DNA of 64,000 nt, from NCBI RefSeq assembly GCF_000304475.1, contig NC_018942.1:1240001-1304000 (forward strand), read 5' to 3'. This stretch comes from Kazachstania africana CBS 2517 (taxonomy: Eukaryota; Ascomycota; Saccharomycetes; Saccharomycetales; Saccharomycetaceae). Under the pieces are notes generated by a model. It was not told the DNA's origin and ran no database searches. It worked only from the letters and a program-made list of their open reading frames with translations. The translations under genes were made by a program, and so were the position numbers. How positions within the stretch are numbered: the first letter of the stretch is position 1; every line of letters begins with the position of its first letter. Shown here piece by piece: positions 36,947 to 46,001 of this stretch.

Positions 36947-38803
36947 CTATATACCTTTCCATATACATTTTTCAAGAATATCATAACTTTTGGTACTAGT
37001 AGTCTTGATAAATCCCATATGCTCGAAATCGTATATTGCCTGCATAAACAAAATCAGAGAAATTTTATCGAATATTGCGTCATCATCATTGTTGGAAACG
37101 AAGTCTAGAATTTCTGTCTCTTCTTCACCAAATTGTTTAGCATCCTTCAAAAATTGAATTACATCATTTCTCGGCAGAATTTCTCTGAATGCAATATAAA
37201 AATCGTAGATATTAATCATCGAATTTGCTTCTCGATATAACTTGAATACTTCACTAACAATTGGTCCACAAACTCTCTCATTCATTAAATCTGTTCCAAC
37301 ATGTGGTAAAATTTTTTCCCAATTTAATAAAGTCTCCTCCATGTTAGTTTTATAGTAAGGTAACAATGAAGTTGTTAATAAACCGTTGCTATTATCCAGG
37401 GTGAAGAGTTCTTGGAAAATTGTGTCTATTGGTTCAAAAGAGAGATCCTTCAAATATTCGTTACACGAAGGCCACATGCTTAGATATTCATTCAAATTAC
37501 CCGTCAACAAATTGTAGTACAATTCAATTAAGTTGTAATTTTTTATATTCAAAGTATCTTCCAAAAATTGTGAAACAAATTTTGCATGCCCAATTACAGG
37601 ATTATCCCTTACAAGAAATTCCACGAAAAACTCTTCTAATTTGCCATTAGTATTATTTAGAAGGCTTGAAATTTCAGAGGATGTGACATTTTCTTTGATC
37701 AAACCGTCAATGAAAAACATAAATGTTGGACATTTAGCTAATAATTCAAAATAGTAATCATTTAAAAATTCAATATTAACAGGATCAATGAAAATCGAAA
37801 ATGGATTTTGATAAAAATATGACATTAAAGAAAAATCAAGTATCTTTGTTAATAATTGTAAATTATGATTGGTATTGTTGGACATCTTATCGATAATGAA
37901 TTTAACAAATCTTGAAGACAAGTTCAATTTACCATCAACCGTGTCTAAGAAACTTTGAAAAATTCTATTACCATATTTGTAGCCTTTATTGCTGGATACA
38001 TCTAATATGTGATAATTTCTCTTCAATAATCTTATTGTTGATTGCTTCATGTTTTTTTCAAAGTTACTCAAATTTGTGTTGACATTGAACACTAAACTGA
38101 TTTTAACATGCTCATTTTTTAACGCATTTTTTAGTAAGATCAAGAAATCATCTAAAATGTTGAAACTAAATGAATCAACATCCTTGAACATGAATACCAT
38201 ATTCAAATTTTTACCAAAAAGCTTCTTGAAATTTTCTACCAGAGTCAAATCGTAGGAAACATCACCATTTCCATCTTCTTGTTCTTCCACATCCTCGGCA
38301 CAATCATCATCATGATCCTCTTCTTCCTTTTTAATGGTTGAAAGTTGGTTAGATGCATTTTCTGCAATCGAGACTAGTTTAAACATGGATCTCCTCAGCA
38401 TCATCCTAACATTCGGAGATTCTTTTGGGCTCAGATCAATCAGGGTATTGAGTGTGTCAGCTGTTTGTTCTGGGAATTCAATTTTAATACTGCTATCAGA
38501 CCCCATCAAGAATAAAGATTTGAAAAATTGTTGTCTTGGCTCATCATCATTAAATAGAATGCTTGAGATCTCACTCTTCAAATCATGCTCAATATTAGAT
38601 ACAATATTGTCAACCTGCGTATGGAAATGAGAGTGCAATTGATGATACAAATTCCATCTTTTCATCATGGCGTCTGAAGTCTCTTTACCATCTAATAATT
38701 TTACAAACGGCGTATCTTCATCTATATCGTCATCTAAACCATCAAATTTGGGAAATATCACATTATGGCTCTTCTGAGCATCAGCAAAATCAGCAATGTT
38801 CAT
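36947..38803 (-). CDS. ORC3: Origin recognition complex subunit 3
   Basis: 618 residues from the ATG at 38803 (616 in S. cerevisiae), colinear with S. cerevisiae Orc3: MNIADFADAQ, LYHQLHSHFHTQVD, SPKESPNVRMMLRRSM, DVSYDLTLVENFKKLFGK, KRNYHILDVSSNKGYKYGN, EFFVEFLVRDNP, PIDTIFQELFTLDN and the C-terminal KSYDILEKCIWKGI. The N-terminal half is a degenerate AAA+ domain without catalytic ATPase motifs; the C-terminal half holds the insertion and winged helix. The subunit works in the six-part ORC that marks replication origins and loads Mcm2-7. It lies close to SFI1, as in YLL003W-YLL004W. An acidic insertion (EEEDHDDDCAEDVEEQED) follows residue ~160. Confidence 0.98.
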   Translation of the reverse strand: MNIADFADAQKSHNVIFPKFDGLDDDIDEDTPFVKLLDGKETSDAMMKRWNLYHQLHSHFHTQVDNIVSNIEHDLKSEISSILFNDDEPRQQFFKSLFLMGSDSSIKIEFPEQTADTLNTLIDLSPKESPNVRMMLRRSMFKLVSIAENASNQLSTIKKEEEDHDDDCAEDVEEQEDGNGDVSYDLTLVENFKKLFGKNLNMVFMFKDVDSFSFNILDDFLILLKNALKNEHVKISLVFNVNTNLSNFEKNMKQSTIRLLKRNYHILDVSSNKGYKYGNRIFQSFLDTVDGKLNLSSRFVKFIIDKMSNNTNHNLQLLTKILDFSLMSYFYQNPFSIFIDPVNIEFLNDYYFELLAKCPTFMFFIDGLIKENVTSSEISSLLNNTNGKLEEFFVEFLVRDNPVIGHAKFVSQFLEDTLNIKNYNLIELYYNLLTGNLNEYLSMWPSCNEYLKDLSFEPIDTIFQELFTLDNSNGLLTTSLLPYYKTNMEETLLNWEKILPHVGTDLMNERVCGPIVSEVFKLYREANSMINIYDFYIAFREILPRNDVIQFLKDAKQFGEEETEILDFVSNNDDDAIFDKISLILFMQAIYDFEHMGFIKTTSTKSYDILEKCIWKGI

Positions 38804-38946
38804 ACGCAATTGACTTCTATAGTCCTAGTCTTCTATCAGTTCTGTTGATCTCTTATAGAAAGCGTTTCCATTTTTTTTCTATAAGCTCGAAAAAAATATT
38901 GAATATAACCAAAAGTTTAATATATAAAAAATATGTATCAATACGA

Positions 38947-39001
38947 TTATTTGTAGTAGAAATTCGATGTTAACGAGACTAATTCATTGAAGTCATAGTA
39001 C

Positions 39002-39050
<49 letters not shown>

Positions 39051-39230
39051 TGCCATTACCATTGTCCACCTTGTTTGCTGCATCGGAGTCATCTTTATCA
39101 GCTGACTGTTTTGCAGCAGAAAATGAACTCGATTCATTGAAAATGGAATCCAGCTCGAAATTCAGATTAACCATTTGTACATTCCTTCTCACATCAAATA
39201 GAGTCTCAATCTGTTGTCTTGTGTCTTCCG
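38947..39230 (-). other. Probable C-terminal continuation of LMO1 in a shifted frame
   Basis: Immediately past the stop of the main LMO1 frame, the overlapping minus-strand frame reads on from ENITEDTRQQIETLFDVRRN through a 15-residue Asp run to SLTSNFYYK and stops at 38947. There is no ATG near its start, it is amphipathic like the preceding protein, and it begins within the last few codons of the main frame. It therefore looks like the natural end of LMO1 displaced by one base at a GATAAGAAAAC run. It could be an assembly error, a recent mutation or a frameshift. Confidence 0.65.
39003..39050. repeat. (CAT)16 trinucleotide repeat
   Basis: Sixteen uninterrupted CAT units on the plus strand. 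On the minus strand they read ATG/GAT and encode most of an Asp run in the shifted LMO1 tail. The length is likely to be polymorphic. Confidence 0.97.
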
Positions 39231-41072
39231 TTATGTTTTCTTATCACTGATAGGAGATATCAACTGTAGTCCATCGAGCCATAAAAATTTGGCTTCCTTT
39301 GTGTCAAGGTACAGTGTCAATATTGGCTTCTTATACTTATCCAGTAGCTTCACTTCTGTGTATATATTTCTGTGAGATAGATTAATCATTTTGAATGATG
39401 CCGATGATCTATCCATGACAGATATATCTTTATGTTCGAAAAAGGCAATGGTCTTCAAAGGTATAACGATCGTTGGTGTCAAATCCTTTGAGCCACTATT
39501 ACTCGTTTGGGGGGCAAATATTTTATTTCCTTCGACTATGGGATATTCTTCTCGTTTCATATCAAACTCTCGCACAAGTAAATTTGCATGATTATCGGAA
39601 ACAATTATGAAGTACACTTTTGGAGCCTTTATCATTGGATCTAAAGGGTTTTCAGAGTATGTCCATGTTCCTTTTTGTAATTGCAATAACCTCTGGTGTC
39701 TTACATAGTCATGAACTTGACCATTCAAGAATGTATTAAACTCAGAAATTTGGCTCGACCATTTTTGATTGTGAAGATTCTTCACTTTATCCAACTGGTA
39801 TTGTCTGGCAACCTTGTAATCAATTGATTCTAAAAAGTCCACAGAGAACTCAAACAGAACATCCAAAGGTTGTCCAGCCATTTTTTCCGATAGTATGTTA
39901 TCTAGTTGTTCTAAAGTTGAAGGTATCAGCCTAGAGAGAGATTCCATATCATTTAAAGATTTCGAACCAGAATCGATCCAAAACCTCAGTTGAATTTTCA
40001 TCAGAATATAAATTAATGATGATTTGCCCATAATGAATATTGCCAAAAAGGGCTTTTCCGCAAGTTTGTCTTCATTTTGTCGATAAAATTGTTGTAAATT
40101 TTTAGTTATTTCAAATATCGTGTGGTATAAAGGGAATGCTGAATCACCAAAAAGTAAATGCTCCATGAATGTTTTCTTAAAGGATAGATCAGGATCCCTA
40201 AGAAAGAATAATACATCAGTGGCTTCAAGTAAATTTAGATCTTGAAAAACGTTATATTCTTGGTTGCTTTCGAAGAATTTTTGCCTGAGATCATCATTAT
40301 TGGTAACTAAGCCATCGTTTTCCTCTTTGAGCATACGTAAAATCTGTGGGAACTCCTTAATGCTAGTAGATAACATATATTTGTAACATTGCACAACACT
40401 TGGCAGAAGCCTTTCAATCATAATAGCCTTGATTATCTCATCACCAGATTGTAAAAATATCTGTGAGATAACCCTGGGGAAGTCATTGAGTAACAGTGTG
40501 ATCCAAAGCGATATTTTCAGTTTAGCGAGCCTTGCTTCATCTGTATCCACCAGTGAATTTAAACCATCACACATACTTGCAGTGCATTGAAATCCCTTTC
40601 TCAACGAAGGGTCGTCAAATGATACCACTTGAAAGAAATGTATCATTCTTTTCATAAAAATATCGTTTTTATTCAAATATTCATAGAAAGAAATAAGTGG
40701 TTCCTTGAATTTATTAACGTGCAAACAAAAATGTCTGAAGATGGGTGCAAATATCGGAACAATAGCTTCAAAGCCTAGTTCAGTCACTAATCTCTTACAA
40801 CTCTCCCAAAATCGTGAATCTCCTGCCACTCTACCGCATAAAACATCTTTATCACAATATACCGCAAACCCTCTTAGTAGAGTCTGAAACTCATTGAGAT
40901 CAATACTGATTTCCTTCTTGAAAAGCACATTAGAACAGTGGGCCGATTCCTGTGGGGTCAAATAATCTGAATCAAACGGTAATCTTATCTTATTTTGAAG
41001 AATCTTGGCCACCTCGTTGAACTCAGGATCATCATAATTCGAATATATTGATAATGATGAGATCGAGTCCAT
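39231..41072 (-). CDS. LMO1: Lmo1, ELMO-like protein (main frame, probably cut short)
   Basis: 613 residues before a stop; S. cerevisiae Lmo1 (YLL007C) has 665, and the shifted frame behind it would supply about 95 more. The protein is mostly helical (armadillo-like/ELMO region) with a C-terminal PH-like part (PTIVIPLKTIAFFEHKDISVMD, YLDTKEAKFLWLDGLQLI). Lmo1 is the yeast counterpart of ELMO, partner of the DOCK-type GEF Dck1, acting on Rho5 in stress and mitochondrial turnover. It lies next to MMM1, as in YLL006W-YLL007C, but the LMO1-MMM1-SPO75 block is inverted relative to ORC3 and DRS1 when compared with S. cerevisiae. Identification is mainly from position plus general character. Confidence 0.85.
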   Translation of the reverse strand: MDSISSLSIYSNYDDPEFNEVAKILQNKIRLPFDSDYLTPQESAHCSNVLFKKEISIDLNEFQTLLRGFAVYCDKDVLCGRVAGDSRFWESCKRLVTELGFEAIVPIFAPIFRHFCLHVNKFKEPLISFYEYLNKNDIFMKRMIHFFQVVSFDDPSLRKGFQCTASMCDGLNSLVDTDEARLAKLKISLWITLLLNDFPRVISQIFLQSGDEIIKAIMIERLLPSVVQCYKYMLSTSIKEFPQILRMLKEENDGLVTNNDDLRQKFFESNQEYNVFQDLNLLEATDVLFFLRDPDLSFKKTFMEHLLFGDSAFPLYHTIFEITKNLQQFYRQNEDKLAEKPFLAIFIMGKSSLIYILMKIQLRFWIDSGSKSLNDMESLSRLIPSTLEQLDNILSEKMAGQPLDVLFEFSVDFLESIDYKVARQYQLDKVKNLHNQKWSSQISEFNTFLNGQVHDYVRHQRLLQLQKGTWTYSENPLDPMIKAPKVYFIIVSDNHANLLVREFDMKREEYPIVEGNKIFAPQTSNSGSKDLTPTIVIPLKTIAFFEHKDISVMDRSSASFKMINLSHRNIYTEVKLLDKYKKPILTLYLDTKEAKFLWLDGLQLISPISDKKT

Positions 41073-41417
41073 CCTGGCTTCTTATGAAAACAAATGTGCA
41101 CTCGTAAACACAAATCAGATATAAAGATCAGCCTCGTATTTGGATGGATGCTGCCGAACTCTAGAGCTATTGGATCAAATTTGGCGGACCTTCCGTACGT
41201 TTATCGATATTCGACTGAAGACTTTTAAATTTCTGTTACGGAATTCTCAATATAACATGAAAAAAAGCTATATTGATATTACTACATAAAATGAAAAGCA
41301 CCTCAAAGAATTCAAGCATAAAACCGTCTAACATTCAGGGCAGAGTGTTATTTAATAATTGGGAGACTAGAAAGTATAACTTTGGCCTTTTATTCTACAA
41401 GAAACAGCTTTCTTAAG
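41073..41417. other. Divergent promoter region LMO1-MMM1
   Basis: 345 bases between two divergent starts. No confident regulatory word or gene is seen. Confidence 0.55.
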
Positions 41418-42674
41418 ATGCTAAATGATTCAGAAATACAGAAATTGTCCTCAATTCTGAATGGTGGAGATCGGGCGCAATTTACACTAGAGGACTATAT
41501 GAGAACGATAGTGGACAGCTATCTTAAATCTGACAGCAATATTTCTACTGTTGCTGAAAATTTGAGCAGCAATAGTGAACTATGGAGCCGATACTACAAT
41601 TCTATGAATCACATTAAGTATGGATCACCGTGGTCTTTTACAAAAGGGTTTATACTAGGCCAGTTCAGTGTTATACTTATTATGGTATTTGTCATAAAAT
41701 ATTTCTTCTTCACTGAATACCCCTCCGAGAATGAGACGTCACATCCATTGTCTGCAAGCTCCATGAATCTTAAGACAAGAATAGAAACCTCAACGGCCAC
41801 TGGCTCTCAATTTCTGTCGACTATTCTAAAGAGAGATACATCAGGAAACTCAGAAACAGGGCTGCCATCAGAGGACAAAGAATTTGAGCGCTCACGCCAG
41901 ATAAACAATATACTCGAAAAAACATACTATGATGTCGAAACACATGAGCCGGAATCATTGGACTGGTTCAATGTGTTAATTGCACAGGCAATCCAGCAGT
42001 TTCGGGAGGAGGCCTGGACAAAAAATAACATTCTGAACTCTCTCAATGATTTTATTGGCAAGAATTCGTTTAATGCACCAAATTACATTGATACAATAAA
42101 TATTACAGAATTAGATATAGGTGAAAAATTCCCAATTTTTTCCAATTGCAAAATTAAATATGAAAAAAAGAAGCTAGAAGCCATAATAGATATCGAATTG
42201 AATGATAGAATTGCTCTCGGTGTCGACACGAGGCTCCTAATAAATTTTCCCAAGCCCGCAACTGCTGTTTTACCTATAAGTCTTACAGTTGCCGTAGTGA
42301 AATTTTGTAGTCGCTTGACAGTATCATTGACAAAGGCCAACGAATTTGTGCATACTAACAATTCCAACGGGACAAGTGAGAATGATGAAGAAACAGAAGA
42401 AGACGACAATGGTTACTTTTTAATATTTTCATTTTCTCCCGAATATGAGCTTAAATTTGATACTAAATCGTTGATCGGAGCAAAATCAAAGATAGAGAAT
42501 ATCCCCAAAATAGCAACTTTGATAGAGCATCAAATTAACAAGTGGTTCCTCGAAAGGTGTGTGGAACCAAGATTTCAATTTATCAAACTACCTAGTATTT
42601 GGCCCAGGAGCAGAAATACAAGAGAAGAAAAACCTTCTACTTCAGATGAAGAACCCAGTTTACCACATATATAA
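41418..42674 (+). CDS. MMM1: Mmm1, ER anchor of the ERMES complex
   Basis: 418 residues from the ATG at 41418 (426 in S. cerevisiae); upstream codons lack an ATG. A short luminal N-terminus precedes one membrane span (about residues 77-97, following SPWSFTKGFILGQFSV). The cytosolic SMP lipid-transfer domain then covers about 175-395, including ESLDWFNVLIAQAIQQFREE and PKIATLIEHQINKWFLERCVEP. Mmm1 is the ER-resident subunit tethering ER to mitochondria with Mdm12, Mdm34 and Mdm10, and moving phospholipids. The C-terminus ends with a short acidic tail. It is convergent with SPO75, with 30 bases between the stops. Confidence 0.96.
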   Translation: MLNDSEIQKLSSILNGGDRAQFTLEDYMRTIVDSYLKSDSNISTVAENLSSNSELWSRYYNSMNHIKYGSPWSFTKGFILGQFSVILIMVFVIKYFFFTEYPSENETSHPLSASSMNLKTRIETSTATGSQFLSTILKRDTSGNSETGLPSEDKEFERSRQINNILEKTYYDVETHEPESLDWFNVLIAQAIQQFREEAWTKNNILNSLNDFIGKNSFNAPNYIDTINITELDIGEKFPIFSNCKIKYEKKKLEAIIDIELNDRIALGVDTRLLINFPKPATAVLPISLTVAVVKFCSRLTVSLTKANEFVHTNNSNGTSENDEETEEDDNGYFLIFSFSPEYELKFDTKSLIGAKSKIENIPKIATLIEHQINKWFLERCVEPRFQFIKLPSIWPRSRNTREEKPSTSDEEPSLPHI

Positions 42675-42704
42675 GATGAAGTTTGGTGAAACACCTATTT
42701 TCTT

Positions 42705-45272
42705 TCATTCTTGTAAATAAACACTCCCTGTCGTATCAATGGAGTAAACATCGAGGTCGCAAATAAGACCAAAGTTCCTTTCTAAATATCTACGTTCTGC
42801 ATCAGCTATACCTTTATTGTCATAAGGTAACCAGATCCTCTTATAATTTTTATTGAAATCAGCCTTAGGAAACACAAACTCCGAAAGCTGATTCGTCTTT
42901 TCAACATGCTTACCAGAATAATTTGTTTTTGGTAGATCTGGGCATAATGGAACATATTTTATCCTCCTCATATATATTCTGGATATTTTAAAATGTGCTA
43001 TTATAGTGAAGCCTGAAATAATGATCATACATGATGAGAGTTCATACCGATTTGAAAGTGCAAAGAGCCCCAAAAGGCAAAATTCCATAAAATAGACTCC
43101 GGCATATAACTGTAGCAATGATTGTGGATAAAGCTTCCCAAAGGTTTCCGATTTATTTTCTTTGTTGAACTGATATTCAAATAGATATTTGAAAGAAAAG
43201 TAAACCAGTATAAATGAAATACAACAGAGTGGTAATATCAAAGGGGATATCAAGCTATACACGATGCCAATACACCCAAAAACTGAAAATAAAGGATAGA
43301 TTGACCCCCATTGAAATGTTAGTGAGTTGGAAAGTCGTTTAAAACGCTTATGTGGAGTGTATATGAATGGCTTGTAATAGAACAGCTCTAACAGCAATTC
43401 TTTGACTCTTATGAGGTTACCTCCCGAATATGCAAAACCTCTTATAAGAATAAATGAGCAAAAAAAGTTCGAGCTTTTCGGCAGCTCATGTGCCAGCAAT
43501 GTAGGAATATATGTGGGATTATTAACTATTCTTTCAATGACAAATGAAATACCTGAAGAAACAGTAACAACTAAAAATAGCTGTACAAACAAGAAAACAA
43601 AGAACCAATTTTGTGTATCCTTCTCAATCTCTGCCCCAGTTCTGCAGCCTCTCAAGTAACTAAGCAATCGAAAGAAGTAAGGAGCACATTCAGTTAAAAA
43701 TACTAATGTAATAACTGGGAAGACACTAGCTATCATATCACTTAATATCTCAGAATTTGATTCTAAAATGCTAGGTACAAGGAATTTGGTCACCAAATAT
43801 GGTATCTGTGATATGGCACCAATTATAGCAACAGGTATAACCCAACCAACGATAATGAAAATGCTTATTGTTCCAGCCATAATTGACCTAAGGATCAATA
43901 GCATGGGTGCTGTGACAGTTAAATTAGACCACATGATATCACGAGGATTTGGTCCCACTAAAGATGATTTTAAACGTCCATTGTTTTTTCCCAAATAAAA
44001 CTGCCCATAAATATGTGCTGTAATACTAGAATCAAAGCTAATAAAAGCCTTATTGTAGAAATATTTAGGAGATTGATAGTCCTTTTTGGATTGCAGTGTC
44101 AAAATATTTTTCCTTTCATTGAGCCTTTTTACGATAATTTGATATTTGTTCACGGTTTTTTCTAATGATAAGTATCTGTTTTTTAAGTAACTGCTACTAC
44201 TTATTTTAATGAACGGAATATTTATGCCATATACTCTAACCCACTTCACAATGAAGCTAAAGGTGACGCGGTTTGTAATAGTTTTGAGGAAGAATATGTA
44301 CTTGTTAATATAAAACCCTATCATATTTTTGTAGGCCTTCCAAATTTCAAACACATGATTTGTGGACAGTATATGCAGTGGCATAGTGAACCCATAGTCA
44401 TAGAATTTTTGTGAAATGATTTCAAATACAATTTTTTCTAGTTTTTCTTCTAATTGTCTCATTTTACTCCACTGACTGTAAAACCTTTTGTATTCCCTTG
44501 GAATGAATGTCACATCATTGGCTTCTCCAATTAGTTTGAATTTTTCAGCCAAAACAGTTTTATGTCTGTCCACCTTCTCAAGGAATAGGACATTTTGGTA
44601 TCTGGCTGCTTTAGTGATGTCATTAGATAAGTCAGCTATAAATCGAAGCTCTGACACTAACATGAGATGAAACCAACATATAACAAATACGCACAAAACT
44701 AAATGTATTATTAAATTTTTAGAGCTAATATTTGACATATTGAACTTATCCAGTGACTGTGACTTGGTTTGGGAGAAAAAATGTATTGGTAGTAGAATGG
44801 GAAGATTGAGCATTGATATTGTGAAAAAGAAAAAGATTAGAAATCTCAAAAACCTCATAAAAAGATATGCATCTAAACCCAATTTATCTTTATATTGGTC
44901 TATGTTTTGATCCCAAATATGAGATAGCCAGCAACCACGAAATCGTTTCGGACTTAGAATTCTGTTAGCTTGATATAAAGATTTTAGTTTTATTCTTAAA
45001 ACTGAGAAGAGAATCAATTGGAATACGAAATAAACTAAAGAAACTAGTAGCCCATAAAGAAACCTTTGCCATGATATACCGGCATGTCTATGTGCGGAGC
45101 CATTTCTTGCACTTGCTAGTATTTTTCTGATGATGGTATTAGTGACATTTCCAGCCGTACTGGTGGAGTTAGAGTTTTCTTTTACTTTGAAAATTAGTAA
45201 CGATGTTCCATTATTGATCTCTATTATGGAATTAAAATAGCTATTCAAACTATGAAGAAATTCAGATGACAT
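42705..45272 (-). CDS. SPO75: Spo75, CSC1/OSCA-type multi-pass membrane protein for sporulation
   Basis: 855 residues (868 in S. cerevisiae). The protein has an N-terminal membrane segment, a long cytosolic loop with TKAARYQNVLFLEKVDRHK, then a C-terminal block of about eight membrane segments. The RSN1/PHM7-type core is seen in AFISFDSSITAHIYGQFYL and PRDIMWSNLTVT. Family members include calcium-permeable, tension-gated channels (CSC1, OSCA, TMEM63). Spo75 itself is needed for spore formation in S. cerevisiae, and whether it conducts ions is not known. It sits beside MMM1, as in YLL005C-YLL006W. Relaxed sequence compared with its housekeeping relatives (Rsn1, Phm7) is expected of a meiosis-specific member. 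Confidence 0.9.
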   Translation of the reverse strand: MSSEFLHSLNSYFNSIIEINNGTSLLIFKVKENSNSTSTAGNVTNTIIRKILASARNGSAHRHAGISWQRFLYGLLVSLVYFVFQLILFSVLRIKLKSLYQANRILSPKRFRGCWLSHIWDQNIDQYKDKLGLDAYLFMRFLRFLIFFFFTISMLNLPILLPIHFFSQTKSQSLDKFNMSNISSKNLIIHLVLCVFVICWFHLMLVSELRFIADLSNDITKAARYQNVLFLEKVDRHKTVLAEKFKLIGEANDVTFIPREYKRFYSQWSKMRQLEEKLEKIVFEIISQKFYDYGFTMPLHILSTNHVFEIWKAYKNMIGFYINKYIFFLKTITNRVTFSFIVKWVRVYGINIPFIKISSSSYLKNRYLSLEKTVNKYQIIVKRLNERKNILTLQSKKDYQSPKYFYNKAFISFDSSITAHIYGQFYLGKNNGRLKSSLVGPNPRDIMWSNLTVTAPMLLILRSIMAGTISIFIIVGWVIPVAIIGAISQIPYLVTKFLVPSILESNSEILSDMIASVFPVITLVFLTECAPYFFRLLSYLRGCRTGAEIEKDTQNWFFVFLFVQLFLVVTVSSGISFVIERIVNNPTYIPTLLAHELPKSSNFFCSFILIRGFAYSGGNLIRVKELLLELFYYKPFIYTPHKRFKRLSNSLTFQWGSIYPLFSVFGCIGIVYSLISPLILPLCCISFILVYFSFKYLFEYQFNKENKSETFGKLYPQSLLQLYAGVYFMEFCLLGLFALSNRYELSSCMIIISGFTIIAHFKISRIYMRRIKYVPLCPDLPKTNYSGKHVEKTNQLSEFVFPKADFNKNYKRIWLPYDNKGIADAERRYLERNFGLICDLDVYSIDTTGSVYLQE

Positions 45273-46001
45273 CTGTAGTACACATTACATTTTTATAAAT
45301 TGTGAAGGTTTCTCATAGTTTTAGTTGATAAAATTCCATGATAAAGTCAAAGCCTATGATGCTTTGTGTCACAAGGATATTTAAGTTATTTATTGACATC
45401 GCTCGAGAAAAAGTATTTCCTATTTATAAACTGGCTCAAAATGTCACACACAACTCGTAGTCTTGGTAATTGAAACCTGGCTCAGTGGCCGGTCAATCCT
45501 GGTTCACTTGATCAAACTGTCACCTTCATCTTTGGCCGGATGGCAGAGCTGTCATTACAAAAAAATTCAACGTAAAATCTTATCGAGCATCACTTTGTTG
45601 GTGCTTTATACATTTCAACTCTTATATATTAGGCTAAGACAATAACCGGCAACGAAGGTGTATTCATTATTCTTAAAGTGACAATATGTAAGTTTAATAA
45701 TCTCGTCAAAATTCAAGAAAAATTTCAACTAAGCTGAAGAGAATAATGGAAGTGATCGTAGTTTACACATCTATGCTTACTGCTGATTTAGATAAAGGTA
45801 CAAAATAGGTTATGATCAGAAAATCTGCGTTTGTGATCAGTTCAGTTACAAGTTGGTTGTCGTTTAAGTTGTTACGAATAATTAACGAAATTCTTTTTCC
45901 TGTGTACGCCGTTAAGATTAAATTATAATATTTCTTATATTTTACATATGCACTAATGAAGTTCGTTTATTTATCTGACAAGCCGCAAGATGGCATATAA
46001 T
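45273..46001. other. Intergenic between DRS1 3' end and SPO75 promoter
   Basis: 729 bases of AT-rich DNA. It includes the SPO75 promoter on the minus strand and probably one edge of the local inversion that carries LMO1, MMM1 and SPO75. No gene, tRNA or meiotic URS1 consensus was recognised by eye. Confidence 0.5.
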
